Source of the DNA: an uncultured Erysipelotrichaceae bacterium | GTDB lineage: Bacteria > Bacillota_I > Bacilli_A > RF39 > UBA660 | Direction: 5' to 3' | Length of the DNA: 11,270 nucleotides | NCBI GenBank assembly: GCA_902772675.1 | Contig: CACYBN010000002.1 | Location: 1-11,270, forward strand | Part shown: in pieces, positions 7,179-11,270 of the stretch | How the letters are laid out: every line of letters starts with the position of its first letter | Position numbering within the stretch: the stretch's first letter is position 1 | Program-made: the position numbers and the translations under genes | Notes under the pieces: model-generated | What the model saw: only the letters and a program-made list of their open reading frames with translations | Told to the model about the DNA's origin: nothing | The model's database searches: none

Positions 7179-8400
7179 AACCACTATACCTTGCTGATGA
7201 ATTATTATAAGAATTATATCCAGGGTTATCTTGGTATCCTTCAATACGTGATTCTCCATAGTAATGGATAACTGTTCCACTATTTTTAAATGCTCTTTCG
7301 TTTACACTACAACTCCTAGAAATTGTAACTTCTCTTAAACTAATACATTCTCTAAAAGCAGAAGAACCAATTTCTCTAACAGATTCTGGAATAATAGCAG
7401 TACTTAAACTACTACATCCATGGAAAGCATGACCACCTATTCTTGTAACACCATTAGGAATTTCAACACTTACTAAACCTGTATATTCAAAAGTGTTACC
7501 ATGAATTTCTGTAATACCACTAGGTAATTTAACTTCTTTTAAAGTTGATACATTTGAAAAAGCTCCTCCCCTTAGTTCAGTTACTGTATCAGGAATTATA
7601 ACTCTTGTTAATTTAGTTTTTGCAAATGCATAACCTCCTATATAGGTTAAACTACTAGGCATATTTATATTAATTAAATTTGTACAATTTTGGAATGCTC
7701 CCCCTCTTATTTCAGTAATAGTATCAGGTAGTTCTACTGTTTTAATTGTAGACATATTTTTAAATACATCTCCTCTAATACCAACTACTTTTTTACCCTT
7801 ATATTCGCTTGGTATTGATATATTCTCTTTTGGATTTAAACTCAAAGAATAATATCTAACTGCATAACCATCCCCGCTTGGTTCATATAAAATTACTGGT
7901 TTATTGAATATCAAAAATGGTAAACCAAAAGCACATATAATAAGAATAATCGATACTATATTATAAACTGTTTTCTTTCCTCTTCCATTTTGTAATAAAC
8001 CTGTAATAATATAATCCATATTATCATCTGGACTGGCTTTTATTTGTTTAGAAATATAACTAACTTCATCAAATTTTCTAGAAATAATAATCGTAATTAT
8101 AAATGTAACAATTTCTATAACCGCTACTATTGGATAATGATCATGATATAAAAATACATACAAAAGAACTACAAAAGAAATAATAGAGAATATTACCTTT
8201 GTAATAAACTTTTTAAATGAAACAGCAGGAACACTTCTATCTACTAGATTCAACGCCCTAACTCGACTATTAACATATTGTTTTAAAGCATTATCTTCTG
8301 CTTCTGTATCAGCTTTCGATTTTTTATAGCTCAAATATAACGGAACACCAAAAATCATGCCATAAAAACACACCATAAAAAAAACAATTATCATTTCCAT
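7168..8400 (-). CDS. Membrane-anchored BspA-like leucine-rich repeat protein
   Basis: A 410-residue protein heading the radical SAM operon. Membrane segments lie at about residues 3-24, 66-85, 90-107 and 145-165, with basic loops (YKKSK, SRKF, GRGKK) that place the C-terminal half outside the cell. From about 195 to 375 there are roughly eight 22-23-residue BspA-type (LRR_5) repeats with the pattern IPxxVTxIxGGAFxxxxxLxxV, for example LPDTITEIRGGAF at 224 and IPDTVTELRGGAF at 269. LRR_5 repeats are usually surface or binding modules. The final 20 residues form a Tyr/Asn/Ser/Gly-rich tail, NPGYNSYNNSSARYSGYGY. The start at 8400 has AGGTG 5 bases upstream; a second ATG two codons in cannot be excluded. 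A promoter with an extended -10 lies 27 bases upstream. No sortase or signal-peptidase motif is seen. A binding or scaffold role at the outer face is inferred. Confidence 0.88.
   Translation of the reverse strand: MEMIIVFFMVCFYGMIFGVPLYLSYKKSKADTEAEDNALKQYVNSRVRALNLVDRSVPAVSFKKFITKVIFSIISFVVLLYVFLYHDHYPIVAVIEIVTFIITIIISRKFDEVSYISKQIKASPDDNMDYIITGLLQNGRGKKTVYNIVSIILIICAFGLPFLIFNKPVILYEPSGDGYAVRYYSLSLNPKENISIPSEYKGKKVVGIRGDVFKNMSTIKTVELPDTITEIRGGAFQNCTNLININMPSSLTYIGGYAFAKTKLTRVIIPDTVTELRGGAFSNVSTLKEVKLPSGITEIHGNTFEYTGLVSVEIPNGVTRIGGHAFHGCSSLSTAIIPESVREIGSSAFRECISLREVTISRSCSVNERAFKNSGTVIHYYGESRIEGYQDNPGYNSYNNSSARYSGYGY
7276..7818 (-). repeat. BspA-type (LRR_5) repeat region
   Basis: About eight consecutive repeats of 22-23 codons within the LRR protein. 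Units begin near residues 196, 224, 247, 269, 292, 314, 337 and 360; the first and last are irregular. Five carry a GG or GN pair before Phe (RGGAF, IGGYAF, RGGAF, HGNTF, GGHAF). Confidence 0.85.
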
Positions 8401-8427
8401 AAACTCACCTATCCTAATTCTAATAAA

Positions 8428-8459
8428 ATTATATCATAAATATATAAATTTTTTGTAAA
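8428..8459 (-). promoter_or_regulatory. Promoter of the LRR-radical SAM operon (extended -10)
   Basis: On the minus strand TTATGATATAAT supplies a perfect -10 (8428-8433) with extended TGn. The best -35-like hexamer is TTTACA (8454-8459), but with a 20-base spacer, so recognition probably rests on the extended -10. It is 27 bases from the LRR start codon, and the -35-like bases overlap the U-run of the ABC-operon terminator. Confidence 0.68.
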
Positions 8460-8485
8460 AAAAAGATATGCATTAAGCATATCTT
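8457..8485 (-). terminator. Intrinsic terminator of the ABC transporter operon
   Basis: On the minus strand a perfect 9-bp stem AAGATATGC/GCATATCTT (8463-8485) with a 5-base loop is followed by an uninterrupted run of six T. It lies 6 bases after the stop of the second permease and separates the ABC operon from the radical SAM operon. Confidence 0.9.
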
Positions 8486-8491
8486 AAATAT

Positions 8492-9268
8492 CTAAGAACC
8501 TACACTATTATAATGTCTAATACCTAAATAAAATACTACTATACATGGTACTAAATATAATAAAACTATCAACGGAGAAAAACCAAATATTATATTATTA
8601 CTTTTTCCTACAAAATATAATAACGGATAATAATTTACAAAAGCATAAGGAATTATAAATGTAAAGAAATATACAAATCCTTTTTTAAATACTCCTATTG
8701 GATATTGAGCCATTTGTTTTCCCCCATCAGTAAATACATTTCTTACTTCTAATCCTTGAACAGTTATAAAGCAATAAGATGCTGCTAAAATAAATATTCC
8801 AAAAAATATAACTATTCCAGAAATTATCATAAAAATTAAACAAAATACTCTATATATATTCCAATTAATATTTAAATTAATAAGAGCTATTACCATAACA
8901 ATTAATGCTTGAATCAATCTTGATAACTTTACAAAATCAGATTGACTACATAATACTTGAATTATTATATTTTTAGGTCTCAATAATAATCTATCAAAAT
9001 TTCCTTGTACAATTAAATCATCAAATTTATCTATTCCTCTAGCAAAAACTTCATTAAAAGCAAAACCAAATTGTATAATTGAAAAACATAATAAAACTTC
9101 ATACATGGAAAAGCCTTTAATATTACTAAATTTAGAAAACATAGCAATGATAATAAAATAGTATGAAAAAAATACTAGTATTTGTGATAAAAAAGAAATA
9201 ATAAATGAACTCCTATACTCTAATTCACTTTTTAAATGAAGTGATAAAGCTTTTAAATATATCTTCAT
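8492..9268 (-). CDS. ABC-2 type transporter permease (COG3694-like)
   Basis: A 258-residue, about six-helix membrane protein. It carries GNFDRLLLRPKN at 89-100, the conserved cytoplasmic loop of this ABC-2 permease family, and QYPIGVF at 188-194 and FIIPYAFVNYYP at 204-215, all typical of COG3694-type permeases. It pairs with the preceding dissimilar permease and the ATPase to form a heteromeric export-type ABC transporter in the cytoplasmic membrane; the substrate is not predictable. Its ATG shares one base with the stop of the previous gene (TAATG), with AAGGTG just upstream, so translation is coupled. Full length, no defects seen. Confidence 0.92.
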   Translation of the reverse strand: MKIYLKALSLHLKSELEYRSSFIISFLSQILVFFSYYFIIIAMFSKFSNIKGFSMYEVLLCFSIIQFGFAFNEVFARGIDKFDDLIVQGNFDRLLLRPKNIIIQVLCSQSDFVKLSRLIQALIVMVIALINLNINWNIYRVFCLIFMIISGIVIFFGIFILAASYCFITVQGLEVRNVFTDGGKQMAQYPIGVFKKGFVYFFTFIIPYAFVNYYPLLYFVGKSNNIIFGFSPLIVLLYLVPCIVVFYLGIRHYNSVGS

Positions 9269-10071
9269 TATCCACCTTGAACTGATACTCTCTTAATATT
9301 TTTATTCATTAAAAGATTACCTATTACTATTATTATAACTAACCAAATAAATTGAATAATTATTCCATACAAGCCATTTATTGTATTTATATTTCCTACA
9401 TATATTCTAAAAGGTAGATCACTTATATATTGAAATGGTAAAAACGATGAAATTGTTTTAAGTAACTTTGGAAAAAATACTATTGGTATTCCAACTCCAC
9501 TTAATAAATCTGCTACTACTACTATAATATTTACTATTCCTTTTTCATTCATTGTCGTTAACATAACTATTGGATATAAAACTGTCATTGCAGTTACCAA
9601 TAAAGTTCCAACAAACATTGATATTAGAAATACTAAAAATATTAGCATATTTCCTGGCATTGAAAAATTATATGGTTCAGGAAGTAAGCAAGTTATTATT
9701 AATAAAGGAAAAAATCTCATAGTAACATTAGCTAATCTTTGTCCCAAAAGTTTAAAATACCACATACAATATAAATTTTTAGGTCTAGACAATTCATAAG
9801 ATATATTTCCAGATCTAATTAAATTAAATAGCTCTGGATCTTTATAAAATTGATTAATCAACGCGAAAAAGGCCTGATTTAACCAAACATAGGTTATTAA
9901 ACTAGAAAGCGGCATAGGTACACTCCCACTTCCTGATTCGTAGAAAGCAACATAGACCATAATATACACAAATCCGAAAAAGAATTGGGTTGAAATTCCA
10001 GCTAAAGCTGCACTTCTATATTGAAGACCAGTAATAAACTTTAACTTGAAATATGTTATATAAGCTTTCAT
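9268..10071 (-). CDS. ABC-2 type transporter permease (COG4587-like)
   Basis: A 267-residue, about six-helix membrane protein, the first of two permeases. The loop SGNISYELSRPKN (88-99) corresponds to the G.....L.RP motif of its partner, and LPFQYISDLPFRIYVGN (211-227) is the characteristic C-terminal motif of COG4587-type permeases. The ATG lies in an ATGA overlap with the TGA of the ATPase gene; AGGA is about 9 bases upstream, so coupled translation is likely. Together with its neighbours it makes a probable exporter; related three-gene sets have been linked to drug or lipid export, but the substrate here is unknown. Confidence 0.92.
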   Translation of the reverse strand: MKAYITYFKLKFITGLQYRSAALAGISTQFFFGFVYIMVYVAFYESGSGSVPMPLSSLITYVWLNQAFFALINQFYKDPELFNLIRSGNISYELSRPKNLYCMWYFKLLGQRLANVTMRFFPLLIITCLLPEPYNFSMPGNMLIFLVFLISMFVGTLLVTAMTVLYPIVMLTTMNEKGIVNIIVVVADLLSGVGIPIVFFPKLLKTISSFLPFQYISDLPFRIYVGNINTINGLYGIIIQFIWLVIIIVIGNLLMNKNIKRVSVQGG

Positions 10072-11048
10072 ATTTTATAATCCTGATATAGTTTAATTAT
10101 AATATTATCAATACTTTCATTAGAAATTTCTACATCTTCAATTATTGTATTTTTACTTATCTTATTAAGTAACTCTGATATTGTAAGTATTCTAGTATCA
10201 ATAACTAGGTCATACCCTATATTTGTTTTATTTTTATGTAGAATTCCTTTACTTCTAATGTTAATAATATCTTTTGTTTTTATAGATATATATTTTTCTG
10301 TTTCATACTTATTTTTTAAAGTACGTAATGAACCATCATATAAAACTTGGCCTTTTCCAATTAAAATGATTCGCTTGGCTAAACTTGTAATATCTGACAT
10401 GTCATGACTTGTCAAAATAATCGTAGTATGTTTTTCTTTATTAAGTCTTTTGATAAAATCGCGAACTAATTGTTTTGATATAGCATCTAATCCTATAGTT
10501 GGTTCATCTAAAAATAATATTTCGGGATTATGTAATAATGATGCCGCAATTTCACAGCGCATTCTTTGTCCAAGACTTAATTGTCTCACAGGAATGTTTA
10601 TGATATCTTCTAAATTTAATTTTTCAATTAACTCTTTCTTAGTGTTTTGATATTCTGCATCTGGAATATCATAAATATCTTTAAGTAGATCAAATGTATC
10701 TTCAGCTGGGATGTCCCACCACAATTGGCTTCGTTGCCCAAATACAACACCAATTTTTTTAACATATTCTTTTCTATTTTTCCAGGGAATAACTTTATCA
10801 ATTACACAACTTCCACTATCTGGAGTTAAAATCCCACTTAATATTTTAATAGTAGTACTCTTACCAGCTCCATTTGGTCCTATGTAACCAACAATTTCAC
10901 CTTTTTCAATAGAAAAAGAAATATCTTTAACTGCATCAACATAGAAATACTCCCTTTTAAAGAAAGATTTAAACGCTTCTTTTAAGCCACTTTTCTTTTT
11001 AGTGACTTTAAAGGTCTTAGATATCTGCTTTACCTCGATGAATGACAT
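10068..11048 (-). CDS. ABC-2 transporter ATP-binding protein (COG4586-like)
   Basis: A 326-residue ABC ATPase energising the two permeases encoded downstream. Motifs: Walker A GPNGAGKST at 57-65; Q-loop Q105 within VVFGQRSQLWWD, a sequence typical of COG4586; signature LSLGQ at 157-161; Walker B ILFLDEP at 177-183 with catalytic E182; D-loop GLD at 186-188; switch His215 in TSHD. A C-terminal region of about 85 residues follows the nucleotide-binding domain. The ATG at 11048 is chosen because MSFIEVKQISKTFKV is the expected family N-terminus. AAGGAG lies 13 bases upstream, which is long. The frame stays open to a GTG at 11087, but that would place the leader hairpin and ribosome site inside the gene. 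Its TGA stop overlaps the next ATG. Confidence 0.94.
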   Translation of the reverse strand: MSFIEVKQISKTFKVTKKKSGLKEAFKSFFKREYFYVDAVKDISFSIEKGEIVGYIGPNGAGKSTTIKILSGILTPDSGSCVIDKVIPWKNRKEYVKKIGVVFGQRSQLWWDIPAEDTFDLLKDIYDIPDAEYQNTKKELIEKLNLEDIINIPVRQLSLGQRMRCEIAASLLHNPEILFLDEPTIGLDAISKQLVRDFIKRLNKEKHTTIILTSHDMSDITSLAKRIILIGKGQVLYDGSLRTLKNKYETEKYISIKTKDIINIRSKGILHKNKTNIGYDLVIDTRILTISELLNKISKNTIIEDVEISNESIDNIIIKLYQDYKI

Positions 11049-11056
11049 TTTTAAAT

Positions 11057-11107
11057 TCACACTCCTTCCCAACGCAAAAAAAGCCACATATTAAATGCGG
11101 TGGGCAT
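11057..11107 (-). other. Possible 16-codon leader ORF before the ABC ATPase
   Basis: A short frame on the minus strand reads MPTAFNMWLFLRWEGV and stops with TGA 8 bases before the ABC ATPase start codon. It spans the leader hairpin and the AAGGAG site of the ATPase. No convincing ribosome site precedes its ATG, so it may be chance; if translated it would couple to the ATPase gene and explain the long ribosome-site spacing. Confidence 0.25.
11076..11100 (-). terminator. Leader hairpin with U-run (possible attenuator) before the ABC operon
   Basis: On the minus strand CCGCAT/ATGTGG (11084-11100, one G-U pair, 5-base loop) is followed by C and seven T. It lies between a candidate promoter and the ABC ATPase start. 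An overlapping alternative stem CCAC/GTGG (11084-11087 with 11100-11103) is possible. It could be a leader attenuator or the terminator of a transcript entering from beyond the right edge. Confidence 0.5.
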
Positions 11108-11143
11108 AAAATATCTAGCTAAATTGCAAAAAACGTCAAGATA

Positions 11144-11171
11144 ATTATATCTCAACTTATCAAAAAAACAA
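11144..11171 (-). promoter_or_regulatory. Candidate promoter of the ABC transporter operon
   Basis: On the minus strand a perfect -10 TATAAT (11144-11149) has a weak -35-like TTGTTT (11166-11171) 16 bases upstream and no TGn extension. It would give a leader of roughly 90 bases. The flanking 11088-11270 has stops in all three minus-strand frames and holds no gene I can support. Confidence 0.5.
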
Positions 11172-11270
11172 GAACTAATTTAATTTTTTTTACAACAATC
11201 TTCATTTTTTACTCACATCTCATAATACCGTTAGTTTAAACTCAGGAATTTACTTATTAAAACACAATAA

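Noticed and set aside
7179..7280. N-terminal extension of the radical SAM protein by 34 residues
   Set aside because: It is read inside the LRR gene in another frame, is not like any radical SAM N-terminus, and the ATG at 7178 gives the expected distance to the CxxxCxxC motif.
10450..10650. Plus-strand open frame of 66 codons
   Set aside because: It is antisense to the signature and Walker B region of the ABC ATPase.
11049..11087. GTG start 13 codons upstream for the ABC ATPase
   Set aside because: The extension overlaps the leader hairpin, U-run and the ribosome site; family members start at the position of the ATG at 11048.
11170..11205. Short frame MKIVVKKIKLVLVFLIS upstream of the ABC promoter
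   Set aside because: Only 17 codons, no clear ribosome site, and it overlaps the candidate -35 region; likely chance in AT-rich DNA.
11233..11242. 10-base palindrome AGTTTAAACT near the right edge
   Set aside because: Short perfect palindromes of A/T are expected by chance here; no second copy or promoter overlap that would make it an operator.
1..11270. Mycoplasma-type code with TGA read as Trp, suggested by the very low GC
   Set aside because: TGA ends the MoxR and ABC ATPase genes exactly at ATGA overlaps, and Trp residues at conserved positions use TGG.
1..11270. CRISPR arrays, tRNA/rRNA genes, insertion sequences
   Set aside because: No regularly spaced direct repeats, no tRNA-like cloverleaf, no transposase-like frame or flanking inverted repeats were seen.

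Overview
The window is a very AT-rich, gene-dense stretch in which every supported gene is read from the minus strand. TGA closes at least two genes (the MoxR-type ATPase and the ABC ATPase, both in ATGA overlaps) and Trp is encoded by TGG, so this is not the Mycoplasma/Spiroplasma code. Strong AGGAGG-type ribosome binding sites, TGnTATAAT promoters, short hairpin-plus-U terminators and the gene families together suggest a low-GC Bacillota, perhaps an uncultured gut Bacilli/RF39-like or Clostridia lineage. The lineage is an inference from composition and style, not from a marker gene.

Read in the direction of transcription (right to left) there are four transcription units. (1) 11171-8457: a three-gene ABC-2 exporter (ATPase plus two dissimilar permeases of the COG4586/COG4587/COG3694 type), preceded by a leader with a hairpin and U-run and ended by a clear terminator. 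(2) 8439-4031: a tight four-gene cassette encoding a membrane-anchored BspA-like leucine-rich-repeat protein, a radical SAM/SPASM enzyme with a long unassigned C-terminal region, a small protein ending in a Gly/Ser/Tyr tail and 13 consecutive Asn, and a two-TM protein with two zinc ribbons and a probable Tim44-like domain. (3) 4033-2967: a single GT8-family glycosyltransferase. (4) 2937 to beyond the left edge: a MoxR ATPase - DUF58 - DUF4381/BatC-like - VWA operon, of which the last gene is cut by the window edge.

Unit 2 is the most interesting part. The spacing (11-bp overlap, 8-bp overlap, 11-bp gap) implies co-expression. A SPASM enzyme beside a small protein with a low-complexity Gly/Ser/Tyr/Asn tail is the layout of a peptide/protein-modification system. 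I recognise no described family that joins these four parts, and the substrate assignment is inference. Unit 4 is a standard MoxR/VWA chaperone-like envelope module.

Units 2, 3 and 4 each begin with the same 12-base promoter core, TTATGATATAAT, placed 26-28 bases before the start codon, and each is insulated by an intrinsic terminator of the preceding unit. Six gene starts were set from visible ribosome binding sites, overlaps and family N-termini. In five of these the longest open frame would begin further upstream (the sixth, the partial VWA gene, has only its start in view).
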